Shown: in pieces, positions 8,019 through 16,229 of the stretch
Position numbering within the stretch: the stretch's first letter is position 1
Layout: every line of letters starts with the position of its first letter
Origin: Sphingopyxis sp.
Lineage (GTDB): Bacteria; Pseudomonadota; Alphaproteobacteria; Sphingomonadales; Sphingomonadaceae
Assembly (NCBI GenBank): GCA_016463225.1
Contig: JAEMRT010000049.1
Coordinates: forward strand, 1 to 37,206
Reading direction: 5' to 3'
Length of the DNA stretch: 37,206 bases
The notes under the pieces: generated by a model
Databases searched by the model: none
The model's input: only the letters and a program-made list of their open reading frames with translations
Told to the model about the DNA's origin: nothing
Made by a program: the position numbers and the translations under genes

Positions 8019-8849
8019 ATGACCAGCCCCTTCTCCCGCCCCGCCCTGATCTGCAACACCCAGAGTGGCAGTCATGACGAGGCTGTCCGCGAACAGATCG
8101 CCGAGCTCTGCCGTATCCACAGCGCGCCGCTCGTGGCGACCTTTGCCTTGCCCGACGGCGACATTCCCGACGCCGCGGCGCTGAAGCAACAGGGCATCGA
8201 TCTTCTGCTCGTGTGGACCGGCGACGGCACCATCAACGCCGCGGCCACGCAGGCGGCAGGCTGGGACGGCGCCATCCTGCCGCTACCCGGCGGCACATTG
8301 AACCTGCTGTCCAAGGCGCTGCACGGCGACCGGCCGGTGCCGGAGATTTTGGCCGATGTCCTGCAAGGCAAGGTGCGGCGCAGCCCGATCCCGACGGTCG
8401 TGTCCGATGCCGACACCGCTTTCATCACCGTCGTCGCCGGTCCCGCCACGCGCTGGGCCGAGGTGCGCGAGACGATGCGGCAGGACGGGATCATTGAGGC
8501 CAGCCGCGCAGCGCCCGAGGCGCTCGACGAAATGATGAACGCGCCTGGCGTTCGCGTCGGCGCCGACGGCAAAGCCTATCCGGCGGTAATCCTGACCCCC
8601 ACCCCCACGGGCATCCGCGCCGACGGTATATTGACCGAGGGCACCGGTGACGTACTGCGCCACGGCCTTGCGTGGCTGGGCGGCGATTTTCGCGACGGGC
8701 CGAGCGAGCCGATCGCGACCGGCGAAACGGTCGTGCTGGAAAGCGACAAGCCGATCAGTCTGGAGTTTGACGGCGAACTGGAAGAGGTGGCTTCACCCGC
8801 GACATTTTCGCTCGGCTCCAGCGCGGTCGACTTCATCGCAACGGCATGA
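8019..8849 (+). CDS. Diacylglycerol kinase-family (LCB5/YegS-like) lipid kinase
   Basis: A 276-residue protein with the DAG-kinase catalytic domain. The GGDGT-type ATP loop appears as WTGDGTINAAAT near residue 65, and the second motif as LPLPGGTLNLLSKAL near residue 89, equivalent to P-x-G-T-x-N-x-x-A. Family members phosphorylate diacylglycerol, phosphatidylglycerol or sphingoid bases, which would suit a sphingolipid-making organism. The usual C-terminal beta-sandwich is present but short (about 150 residues, ending in SLEFDGELEEV-type text, the E/D-G-E motif of this family). It overlaps the metallophosphoesterase gene in ATGA. It lies beside the phosphoglycan cluster on the other side of a divergent gap, so a role in the same lipid economy is plausible but not shown. 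Confidence 0.8.
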   Translation: MTSPFSRPALICNTQSGSHDEAVREQIAELCRIHSAPLVATFALPDGDIPDAAALKQQGIDLLLVWTGDGTINAAATQAAGWDGAILPLPGGTLNLLSKALHGDRPVPEILADVLQGKVRRSPIPTVVSDADTAFITVVAGPATRWAEVRETMRQDGIIEASRAAPEALDEMMNAPGVRVGADGKAYPAVILTPTPTGIRADGILTEGTGDVLRHGLAWLGGDFRDGPSEPIATGETVVLESDKPISLEFDGELEEVASPATFSLGSSAVDFIATA

Positions 8850-9694
8850 CGCGGCTTTTCCATATCAGCGACCTGCATTTCGGGCTGGAGGATCGCGCTG
8901 CGCTCGACTGGTTCCGCGAATGCGTGCGGCGCGAACAGCCGGACGCGGTGCTGATCACCGGCGACCTCACGATGCGCGCGCGGACCCATGAATTTGCCGC
9001 AGCGTGCGACTGGATCGAGGCGCTCGATGTGCCGGTTACGGTCGAGGTCGGCAATCACGACCTGCCTTATTTCAACCCGTTCGCGCGCTTTTTCTGGCCG
9101 TATCGTCGCATCCGGCGGATCGAACGGCTGGTTGAGCGCGAGCTAAACCTCGCCGGGGTCGCGGTCGTGCCGCTCAAGACCACCGCGCGCGCGCAATGGC
9201 GGCTCGACTGGTCCAAAGGCTGGGTCACGCGCGATGCGCTGGACAAGACGCTGGCCGCGGTCGACGCGCTGCCCGGCGGCACCATCGCGCTCGTCACCGC
9301 GCATCATCCGCTGGTCGAAGCCGGCACGAAAGGCCGCGCACTGACCCGTGGCGGCGCGCGAGCGCTTGAAGCGCTGGCGGCGCGCGGCGTTGCCGCGGTG
9401 CTGACCGGCCATGTCCATGACGCGTTCGACCTGATCGCGCCGACCGCCGCAGGTTCGATCCGCATGATCGGCGCGGGGACGCTGTCGCAGCGCATCCGCT
9501 CGACCCCGCCCAGCTTCAACGAACTGCGGATCAAGGATGGCGAAGTGGCGGTTCGGGTGCGCAATATCGACGCCGTGCCGACGCCCGATATGCAGATCGA
9601 CGACGTGCCGCCCGACGCGCTGCCCCCGCGCGAACCCGGCGAGCCGGTGGCGCCCATCCACGCCGTACCCCCGGTCGATCCACCGGTGCATTGA
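8846..9694 (+). CDS. Calcineurin-like metallophosphoesterase
   Basis: A 282-residue phosphoesterase with all the metal motifs in order: HISDLHFG (D-x-H) at about residues 6-13, ITGDLT near 37, VGNHDLPYF near 70, TAHHPLVE near 152, and TGHVHDAF near 189. This is the class III phosphodiesterase/CpdA/LpxH-like architecture. Substrates in the family range from cAMP to UDP-diacylglucosamine and phosphodiesters. Its start lies inside the stop of the DAG-kinase-like gene, so a kinase and a phosphoesterase are co-translated; a phospholipid or phosphodiester substrate would be coherent. The C-terminus is Pro-rich (VPPDALPPREPGEP) and probably disordered. The exact substrate cannot be assigned. Confidence 0.85.
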   Translation: MTRLFHISDLHFGLEDRAALDWFRECVRREQPDAVLITGDLTMRARTHEFAAACDWIEALDVPVTVEVGNHDLPYFNPFARFFWPYRRIRRIERLVERELNLAGVAVVPLKTTARAQWRLDWSKGWVTRDALDKTLAAVDALPGGTIALVTAHHPLVEAGTKGRALTRGGARALEALAARGVAAVLTGHVHDAFDLIAPTAAGSIRMIGAGTLSQRIRSTPPSFNELRIKDGEVAVRVRNIDAVPTPDMQIDDVPPDALPPREPGEPVAPIHAVPPVDPPVH

Positions 9695-9703
9695 CGCCGC
9701 CCA

Positions 9704-9748
9704 TTGACGCCCTTGGCCATCCCGTTAGGTTGCAAGAAAAAACGGGAT
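9704..9748 (+). promoter_or_regulatory. Promoter-like site with 8-bp inverted repeat (operator candidate)
   Basis: TTGACG at 9704-9709 and TAGGTT at 9726-9731 are spaced by 16 bases and resemble -35/-10 elements. A perfect inverted repeat, ATCCCGTT (9719-9726) and AACGGGAT (9741-9748) with a 14-base spacer, straddles the -10 and the presumed transcription start. That placement is what a repressor operator would have. The ribosome site GAGGA (9749-9753) follows, before the ATG at 9760. No regulator gene is adjacent. Confidence 0.45.
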
Positions 9749-9759
9749 GAGGACCAACG

Positions 9760-10848
9760 ATGCTGACCAAGGGCGACGATTTCCCGCTGCACCAGAGCGC
9801 CGAGCCGATCGCGTTCGCCGGCACCGACCGCAATTTTTACGATCGCTATTTCTTCAACGGCTATGCACCCGACGGATCGGTGTTTTTTGCCGCCGCGATG
9901 GGATTTTATCCGCAGCTCGGTATCGTTGATGCGGCGTTCTGCGTCCTGATCGATGGCGTGCAGCATAATCTGCGCGCCAGCCGCCGCTCGGCGGGCGAGC
10001 GGCTCGACCTCGCGGTCGGTCCGATCGCGATCCGCATCGATGAACCGCTGGAGCGACTGACGCTGACCGTGGCCGCCAACGACGGCCCGCTCACCGGTGA
10101 GCTGCATTTCACCGCGCGCCATTTCCCGATCGAAGAACCGCGCTTCACCCGCCGCAACGGCACCCGCCTGTTCATGGACTATACCCGCATGACCCAGAAC
10201 GGCCATTGGTCGGGCTGGCTGGCGGTCGATGGCAAGCGTGTCGAAGTTGGGGCCGACTGGGCCGGGACACGCGATCGCAGCTGGGGTATCCGCCCGGTCG
10301 GCGCCGCCGAACCGCAACCGCCACCGCAGGGCAATTTCCACCAGTTCTTCTGGCTGTGGACACCGTGCAATTTTGCCGATCGCTCGCTGTTCTTTCACAG
10401 CAACGACGATGGCGAGGGGAGCGCGTGGAATCGCCGCGCGGTGCTGGTAAGCGGCAACGGCGGTGAGCGGCATTACGCCGATCCGAGCTTTAGCGCCGAA
10501 TGGCAACCGGGAACGCGGCGCCTGACCGGGTTGACCGCCGACTTTGATGGCAGCACGCGCCTGACCCTCACGCCCAACGGGCCGTTGTTCGCGATGAGCG
10601 GGCTCGGTTACACCCATCCTGTCTGGGGCCACGGGTTCGACCACGGCGACCTCAAGGTCGCATACGACAGCTTGTCCGAACCCGAACGGGCGTGGGGCAA
10701 TCCCCTGGCTATGCATGTGCAAGCGCTGGTCCGCGCCGAACTCACCGACGGCGACCGCACCGATGTCGGGATCGGGGTGCTCGAACAGTTGTTCGTCGGC
10801 CCGCACGCGCCGACCGGCCTCACCGGGCTGATGGACCCCGCCGCATGA
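9760..10848 (+). CDS. AttH/CrtC-like (calycin-type) protein of unknown function
   Basis: A 362-residue protein without signal peptide or membrane helix. The stretch DRNFYDRYFFNGYAPDGSVF near residue 25 and the later RDRSWGIRPVG near residue 174 look like the two-lobed lipocalin-like fold of AttH/hydroxyneurosporene-synthase (CrtC) relatives, where a G-x-R-x-x-S-W-G-x-R motif is typical. I cannot assign a reaction. It is translationally coupled (ATGA) to an APH-like kinase, a pairing I associate with actinobacterial and sphingomonad lipid or steroid catabolic loci; a role with hydrophobic ligands is inference. Expression may be governed by the inverted repeat at 9719-9748. Confidence 0.6.
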   Translation: MLTKGDDFPLHQSAEPIAFAGTDRNFYDRYFFNGYAPDGSVFFAAAMGFYPQLGIVDAAFCVLIDGVQHNLRASRRSAGERLDLAVGPIAIRIDEPLERLTLTVAANDGPLTGELHFTARHFPIEEPRFTRRNGTRLFMDYTRMTQNGHWSGWLAVDGKRVEVGADWAGTRDRSWGIRPVGAAEPQPPPQGNFHQFFWLWTPCNFADRSLFFHSNDDGEGSAWNRRAVLVSGNGGERHYADPSFSAEWQPGTRRLTGLTADFDGSTRLTLTPNGPLFAMSGLGYTHPVWGHGFDHGDLKVAYDSLSEPERAWGNPLAMHVQALVRAELTDGDRTDVGIGVLEQLFVGPHAPTGLTGLMDPAA

Positions 10849-11885
10849 GCTTTCCGACGTCGCCCGAGGTGATGACCGCCGAGTGGCTCGGATCGGTGCT
10901 TGGGCATCCGGGGAAACTGCAAAGGTTTACCTCCGCGAAGGTCGGCACCGGGCAGATGTGCGACAGCTACCGCCTGACGCTCGATTGGACCAATGGGACC
11001 AATGCCCCCGCAACCGTCATCGCCAAATGCCCCAGCCATGACGAGGCGAGCCGCAACATCGCCAAGCTCACCGGTACCTATGTCAAAGAAGTCAGCTGGT
11101 ACCGCGAGCTTGCCGCCGCGAGCGGGGTTCCGGCGCCGCGCTGCTACCATTTGGAGATCGCCGACGACGAGGTCGACTTCATCCTTATCCTCTCCGACCT
11201 CGCCCCCGCGCGGCAGGGCGACCAGCTTGCGGGACTTGGCGTTGCAGGGCTCGTACCCTGTATCGAGGCGGCCGCGAGCCTCCACGCGCATCTGTGGAAC
11301 GATCCGCGCCTCGCGCAGCTGCCTTGGCTTGCGCGCGACAATGGCGACTTGGTCCGCGCGCTGTTCCCCCAGCTCTATCTGGGCTTTCGCGAGCGTTATG
11401 CGGCCCGCCTCGCGCCCGAAATCCTCGACGTCGGCGCGGGCATCGTCGCCAGACTCGACGCCTATCTGTCGCGCGAACCCGCGGCGCGGACGCTGGTCCA
11501 TGGCGACCTTCGCATCGACAACATCCTGTTCGCCCCCGATGGCAACGCCTGCTGGCTCGTCGACTGGCAGACGCTGGGGCGCGGCAGCGGGGCGACCGAT
11601 CTCGCTTATCTGGTCGGCACCAGCATCGCCGACCCGTTCGAGCGCGCCGCCGCCGACCGCCCCGCCTTCGACCACTGGATCGGCGCGCTTGGGGCGAACG
11701 CTGTCGATCCTGACCCCGCGGCGCTGTGGGACGATTATCGCGTCGGCGCGCTCAGCGGCTATTTCATGGCGGTCTTTGCATCGATGAATGTCGAGCGCAC
11801 CGACCGCGGCGACGAAATGTTCGCGGTGATGGCCGAACGCCCGGCGCGGCAGGCGCTGGCGCTGGGGAGCCTCGAGCTGTTGTAG
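10845..11885 (+). CDS. APH-like phosphotransferase family protein (ACAD10/11-type kinase)
   Basis: A 346-residue kinase-fold protein. The ATP-binding Lys is probably K61 (VIAKCPS). The catalytic loop is HGDLRIDN with H219, D221 and N226, and the metal-binding Asp is D240 in LVDWQTLGRG. This is the aminoglycoside/choline-kinase superfamily, and the overall layout resembles the kinase domain of ACAD10/11, which phosphorylates hydroxy-acyl-CoAs during their degradation. It is not likely to be an antibiotic-resistance enzyme. The start is the ATG at 10845, overlapping the stop of the AttH-like gene; longer in-frame readings run through that gene and are discarded. A 7-bp inverted repeat (11886-11892/11915-11921) follows the stop and may help end transcription, though it has no T-run. 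Confidence 0.82.
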   Translation: MSFPTSPEVMTAEWLGSVLGHPGKLQRFTSAKVGTGQMCDSYRLTLDWTNGTNAPATVIAKCPSHDEASRNIAKLTGTYVKEVSWYRELAAASGVPAPRCYHLEIADDEVDFILILSDLAPARQGDQLAGLGVAGLVPCIEAAASLHAHLWNDPRLAQLPWLARDNGDLVRALFPQLYLGFRERYAARLAPEILDVGAGIVARLDAYLSREPAARTLVHGDLRIDNILFAPDGNACWLVDWQTLGRGSGATDLAYLVGTSIADPFERAAADRPAFDHWIGALGANAVDPDPAALWDDYRVGALSGYFMAVFASMNVERTDRGDEMFAVMAERPARQALALGSLELL

Positions 11886-11949
11886 CTGCAAGGGGCGATG
11901 ACCGGGTTCGACCACTTGCAGACTTTGCGAGATTCTCTAAGATCAAACG

Positions 11950-12294
11950 ATGAAATGGTTTTCCCGTCGTGCGGACCGAAACCGCAAAACGCCTTCTGAT
12001 GAAGACGAGCTTTGGTATGTCATTGGCGCAGGAAACTTAGTTGGTGACCAGTGGGTAGCGCACGCAATGTCGAATGAGACTGAACGTGCGTCGAACATCG
12101 CTTGGCTCGATGGTTTCTTTTCCGGAATAAGCTTGATGGAAAGACGCTGCTTCTTCGGGGCCGACGGAAACTTGGATCGAGCGGTAGAATGGATGGATGA
12201 TCGTCTGGCCGCCAATCCCGAGGAAAAAGTGTCACACGCAGCAGCTCAGTTAGCCGCTCAACTGTTAGATCCGACAAGATCCGATCCTTGGTGA
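11950..12294 (+). CDS. Hypothetical protein, AT-richer orphan
   Basis: A 114-residue, probably cytosolic protein starting MKWFSRRADRNRKTP. I do not recognise it. The middle has LWYVIGAGNLVGDQWVAHAM and MERRCFFGADGNLDRAVEWM, acidic and Trp-rich. Base use differs from its neighbours: the 60 bases from 12001 are about 52 percent G+C, and TTA leucine codons occur several times, while the flanking genes avoid them. It has only a weak ribosome site (AAGAT at 11939-11943). The plus-strand reading is preferred because it gives a balanced composition from a good ATG; a shorter opposite-strand frame overlaps it. It may be recently acquired. Function unknown. Confidence 0.5.
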   Translation: MKWFSRRADRNRKTPSDEDELWYVIGAGNLVGDQWVAHAMSNETERASNIAWLDGFFSGISLMERRCFFGADGNLDRAVEWMDDRLAANPEEKVSHAAAQLAAQLLDPTRSDPW

Positions 12295-12468
12295 CAAGCA
12301 GCTTTCGTCGGCTTCCCACCCCAAAGTCGCCATCCGCCGATCAAAAAACGCTGTCCTACATTATTCCACTGTGCCAGCCTTCATCTCGGCTCTTTCAATT
12401 TGTAAGCAAAAGCGGTCGCCGCCCGGGTTCCGGAGACGGCAATGGCCGCTCCCCAACCCCGATGCCGA

Positions 12469-12503
12469 CACGAAAAAGGGCGGCCCGTTGCCGGACCGCC
12501 CTT
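12469..12503 (-). terminator. Rho-independent terminator of the autotransporter gene (copy 1)
   Basis: A 12-bp stem with one mismatch, AAGGGCGGCCCG/CGGACCGCCCTT around a TTGC loop, at 12476-12503. On the minus strand it is followed by a TTTTT run (12477-12473). It starts 22 bases after the autotransporter stop. Bases 12469-12502 are identical to 16165-16198. The rest of the 230-base gap to 12294 shows no gene. Confidence 0.85.
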
Positions 12504-12524
12504 CCCCCTTTATTCGGGTTTCGA

Positions 12525-15500
12525 TCAGAAGTGGAAGGTCACCGAGCCGCGATAGCTCTGGTTCGACACATCCTTGCGTCCGATCGTCGTATCGGCGCCG
12601 ATCGACAGATCGACATTACCCGTGGTGACCGTGATGCCGCCGCCGACTTCGAACCAGTCCTTGTCGGTTCCGGCGAGGCCGAAGATCGCATTGGGTCCGG
12701 GGCCGCCGACAAAGGTCGCGCCGAACGATGCCGGGGCGTCTTCGAATTCATGGACAAAATCCGCGCTGAGATGCGGCTGGAAGCTGCTGCCCTTTTTGCC
12801 CGACAAGGCCAGACCGGCGCGTGCCTGCAGGCTGTTGAAGCTCGACCGGTCGAGGCGCAGCGCCGGACCACCGCCATTTTCCTTGATGTCAGAAAAGCCG
12901 ATATGGCTTGCCCGCGCCGCAACCCGCGGCCCGAATTCGACCGAACCAAGGTCGAAATTCTTACCGAGACTGACTTCGCCGGTGAAGATCAGCGAGGTGT
13001 CGTCGCCGGTCAGCGTGAACGGTGTGCCGATCAGATCGGCGACCCGCGTGGTGCGCGAGTCAAACGCGCCAGCGCTGATCTGCGTCGCCAGTTCGAGCCC
13101 GCCGCCCAGCATCGCCTTGCCGTAGAGCGTGCCCTGATACAGGCTGCCGCTGGCCTTCTGCCCCGCGATCGGGGTGGTGCCATCGACATCGGTGTAGCTG
13201 AGCGCGAAGCCGATCACGCTGCCTTCGTCGAGCGCCTTTTCGATGCCGCCCGCCAGATAGAAACCGTCGAACTGGTCGCGGCCCCCGCCCGGCAGCGCGC
13301 TGGCCATCGGGCGGCTGTCGCCGTCAAGATAGCCACCGGCCAGAAAGGCGCTGGTGTCGTCGGGCAAGCGGCCCTGCTGCACCGTCACCGCGTCGCTGTC
13401 CGAGCGCACCGCCATCGTGTCGGCGCCGACCGCGGTCATGTTGAGATGCGCGAGCTGCACCGGACGACCGATCATCGACAGCGTACCGCCCATGTCGCCG
13501 TCGTCGAGCTGGAGCAGGCGATCACGCGTGAAGCGCGACATATTGTCGACCGCCACCGTCGCGAGCGACCCACGCAGCGTTTCGGTGCGCGGCGCCCAGC
13601 TTTCGAGCGTCGCGCGGATCGTCGCGGCGTTCTGCAGATCGAGCGGACCATAGACGCTGGCGAGTCCCGCGGTGCCGCGCGACTGGTCGAGCAGCTGGGC
13701 ATAGGCGCCCTGCACCGCGGTGGCAGCGACGACGTCGCGGTAGAGACCCGCCTGGATCTCCACCGAGACGCTGCTGGGACCATAGGTCAGGCGCGGGGTC
13801 AGGATCGCCGACAGCGCATTGGCCGAGCTGAAGGTACCGCTCACGCCGCCCGCTGCGGTCAGGAAGGTGTAACGATCGCCCGCCGATACCTGATGGCCTG
13901 AAACCGGCGAGAAGCTGACCGCGCCGCCCAGCGTCGCCGAACCGGTCGAGGTGCCGTTCGCCACGACCGCCAGCACGTCTGACGTGCCGTTGGGGCCGAA
14001 GTTGATGAACAGGTTGTTGCCCGACGACAGCACCAGATTGCCACCGACGGTCAGCGTGCCGATCGTCGTCGGGGTGCCCGGCGCGATCTGGCCGAGCACG
14101 CTGGTCAGGAATGGTGCGTTGATCCGCCCAGACCCCATCAGGCCGCCGCCGAACAGGCTGTAATCACCGACCGAGCTGAGCGTGCCGTTGACCGTGACCA
14201 TGCCCGCAAGCTGGTTGACATTGATCAGCGACGACAGCGACGCGCCTGCATCGATCTGAAGCGCCGCGCCAGCGGTGCCGATCGTCAGCCGGTCGACCGT
14301 GACATTGGCCCCCGACAGTGTGGTGAGGCCGGTCGCGCTGAGCGTCACGTCGAAATAGCGCGGTGCTGTCCCTGCGGTGCGCACCGCATCGACATTGTTC
14401 GGGATGAAGTTGGTCGCCCCCGGCAGGCCGTTGGCAAGCGTCGCGGCGGGCAGCGGGGTTGCCGCTGCCTGCGCCTCGGGCTGCGCGCCGGGGATCAGCC
14501 CGTCGCGCGTCGCGGTTGCCCCGGCCGCAACCTCGGCGATGGACGCCGAACCGGCGTTGTCACCCGAGGTGCCGATCGGTCGATTTTCGACTACCTCGAC
14601 CCCGGTTCGGGTGTCGAGGCAATCGCTGACTCCGCCGCTCTGGAAGCAAATTTGCCCGAAATCGCCGGTGGTACCGGTCTTTTGCTCCCCGGTCAGCGTC
14701 GGGATGCCGTTTACCAGCTGGCCACCCGCCTGGATCATGTACGACGGATCGATCGTCGAAACCCAGTGGTTGGGATCAGTCCACGATCCGTTGCCGGCCT
14801 TGGCCGACACATAATGATAGGGATTGTTCGCCGCGATCCAGTCCCAATAGAGATAGAGCGGCTGGTAAAAGGACACCGTGCCATAGCTGTTCGCCGGCTG
14901 GCCGCCAAAGAAACGCGTGTAACCGCCCGACAGCACCCCGATAACGACCTGCCGCGCAAACGCGTTCTGCAGGATCAGGGGGCCGCCCGAATCGCCCTGC
15001 GACGTGATGCCTTCAAGCGAGGCGCCGTTCGGATTGGTGCGCGCATTGTCGCGAAACGCATTGAAGTCGAACGGACTGGCGCCGGTCATGCCGCGCCGCG
15101 GGTCGTCGAAATCCATGAAATAGAGGTTCTGGGTGAGACCGCTCGGCGCGCCGCCGAACAGGAAACCTTCGAACGTCTGCAGATCGGTCAGCGCGCCAAG
15201 GATATTCTCTGCGGCGCGGCGGCGGAAGTCACTGCCCGCAGCGCCGGTCTGACCCGTGCCGTTATTGCCGTAACCGACAATGCCAACATCATATCCCGTA
15301 CCCGACGCTCCGATCGTGCCGGTGTTGGTCAGCGGTGAGAACAGCAGCGCCCAGGTCGGGATATTCGCAGCCGGCGTGTCGAGCGACGCGATCGCGACGT
15401 CGCCATAGAGGAAACTGCGCGCCGCCGGCTCGAGCGACAGGGAATTATAGTTGACCCAGTTTGCGTTGTAGAAGGCCTGCGCGATGTTGGTCTGATATTT

Positions 15501-16028
15501 GCCGGCACCGCCGGCGCCGCCAAGCAACCAGCGCACCAGTTCATCGGTCTGGCCGGCGGCGTTGGCACGCGTATTGGTTTCAAAGCCGAAGCCGATCGCG
15601 GTACCGCCCGAATTGGCGCCATAGGCAGTCGAAGCGCGGCTGTTCACGCAGTGCGCCGCGAACAGCACGGTGCGCGGATTGATCAGGGTGCCCGTGCACA
15701 GGCCGACGAAGCCGCCGCCATTGTCGATGACCATCTGGCTGATCCCCGTGATGTTCACCGGATCGCGAGCCGTCGTCGGCGTGCCGGGATTGGCGATCAG
15801 GATTTCGGGTTCAGGCGTAATCTGCTGAATGGTCGGCCCGGCGGTGACCGACACCAAGTCAGCCTGGGGTTCGGGCTGGGTTGCCGCGATATAGCCTTCG
15901 CCGCTTGTCGGCGCGACGCTGGCGTCGACCTGCGCCAGCGCGGGCGCAACCTGGAAAAAACCTGCGATGCAAACAGATGCCAACAAACCTCCGCGGCGCA
16001 CGCGCCGCGAATTAACACGTAAATTCAT
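12525..16028 (-). CDS. Autotransporter with trypsin-like serine protease passenger
   Basis: A 1167-residue type Va autotransporter. Residues 1-32 are a signal peptide (Arg-rich start, hydrophobic core GGLLASVCIAGFF, AlaLeuAla cleavage). A chymotrypsin-fold protease domain follows at about 90-400, with H126 in LFAAHCVNS, D210 in GDVAIASLD and S347 in GDSGGPLI, a complete triad. Residues 480-860 are Gly/Thr/Ser-rich beta-helix-type repeats. From about 900 to the end lies the beta-barrel translocator, finishing in Phe (SVTFHF) as outer-membrane barrels do. It is probably displayed on or released from the cell surface. The ATG at 16026-16028 has GGGGG 6 bases upstream. The gene lies between two identical terminators. 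Its protease substrate is unknown. Confidence 0.92.
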   Translation of the reverse strand: MNLRVNSRRVRRGGLLASVCIAGFFQVAPALAQVDASVAPTSGEGYIAATQPEPQADLVSVTAGPTIQQITPEPEILIANPGTPTTARDPVNITGISQMVIDNGGGFVGLCTGTLINPRTVLFAAHCVNSRASTAYGANSGGTAIGFGFETNTRANAAGQTDELVRWLLGGAGGAGKYQTNIAQAFYNANWVNYNSLSLEPAARSFLYGDVAIASLDTPAANIPTWALLFSPLTNTGTIGASGTGYDVGIVGYGNNGTGQTGAAGSDFRRRAAENILGALTDLQTFEGFLFGGAPSGLTQNLYFMDFDDPRRGMTGASPFDFNAFRDNARTNPNGASLEGITSQGDSGGPLILQNAFARQVVIGVLSGGYTRFFGGQPANSYGTVSFYQPLYLYWDWIAANNPYHYVSAKAGNGSWTDPNHWVSTIDPSYMIQAGGQLVNGIPTLTGEQKTGTTGDFGQICFQSGGVSDCLDTRTGVEVVENRPIGTSGDNAGSASIAEVAAGATATRDGLIPGAQPEAQAAATPLPAATLANGLPGATNFIPNNVDAVRTAGTAPRYFDVTLSATGLTTLSGANVTVDRLTIGTAGAALQIDAGASLSSLINVNQLAGMVTVNGTLSSVGDYSLFGGGLMGSGRINAPFLTSVLGQIAPGTPTTIGTLTVGGNLVLSSGNNLFINFGPNGTSDVLAVVANGTSTGSATLGGAVSFSPVSGHQVSAGDRYTFLTAAGGVSGTFSSANALSAILTPRLTYGPSSVSVEIQAGLYRDVVAATAVQGAYAQLLDQSRGTAGLASVYGPLDLQNAATIRATLESWAPRTETLRGSLATVAVDNMSRFTRDRLLQLDDGDMGGTLSMIGRPVQLAHLNMTAVGADTMAVRSDSDAVTVQQGRLPDDTSAFLAGGYLDGDSRPMASALPGGGRDQFDGFYLAGGIEKALDEGSVIGFALSYTDVDGTTPIAGQKASGSLYQGTLYGKAMLGGGLELATQISAGAFDSRTTRVADLIGTPFTLTGDDTSLIFTGEVSLGKNFDLGSVEFGPRVAARASHIGFSDIKENGGGPALRLDRSSFNSLQARAGLALSGKKGSSFQPHLSADFVHEFEDAPASFGATFVGGPGPNAIFGLAGTDKDWFEVGGGITVTTGNVDLSIGADTTIGRKDVSNQSYRGSVTFHF

Positions 16029-16164
16029 AAACTACCCCCGTAGTATCAGAGCTCGCCGCATCCGGGTCAGGGACTTGGCGCATTGGGATAGCTTAACTGC
16101 CCGCGGCGATTAGACAATGGCAGATCTACGGATATTTGACTCCGTTCGTCGCGTTCGCCGGAGG

Positions 16165-16198
16165 CACGAAAAAGGGCGGCCCGTTGCCGGACCGCCCT
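16165..16198 (-). terminator. Rho-independent terminator of rplM-rpsI (copy 2, identical to copy 1)
   Basis: The same 34 bases as 12469-12502: hairpin GGGCGGCCCG/CGGACCGCCC with a TTGC loop, followed on the minus strand by TTTTT. It lies 32 bases after the rpsI stop. The identity ends abruptly on both sides. The remaining 136 bases up to the autotransporter start must hold that gene's promoter; only a weak TTGTCT-N16-TAAGCT match is visible near 16118-16090. Confidence 0.85.
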
Positions 16199-16229
16199 CC
16201 TCTTCTCCACCCGTCGGTGGAAAAAGCTC

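Noticed and set aside
9304..10806. 500-codon minus-strand frame across the phosphoesterase and AttH-like genes
   Set aside because: It spans two real genes and their promoter on the other strand; composition is typical of a shadow frame.
10845..11885. Aminoglycoside resistance gene
   Set aside because: It has the APH fold motifs, but the layout matches ACAD10/11-type kinases and the context is not a resistance element.
12288..13901. 537-codon open frame antisense to the autotransporter barrel
   Set aside because: It is a GC-driven shadow. Its product is Arg/Ala/Gly-rich with no domain pattern, while the opposite strand encodes a clean beta-barrel ending in Phe.
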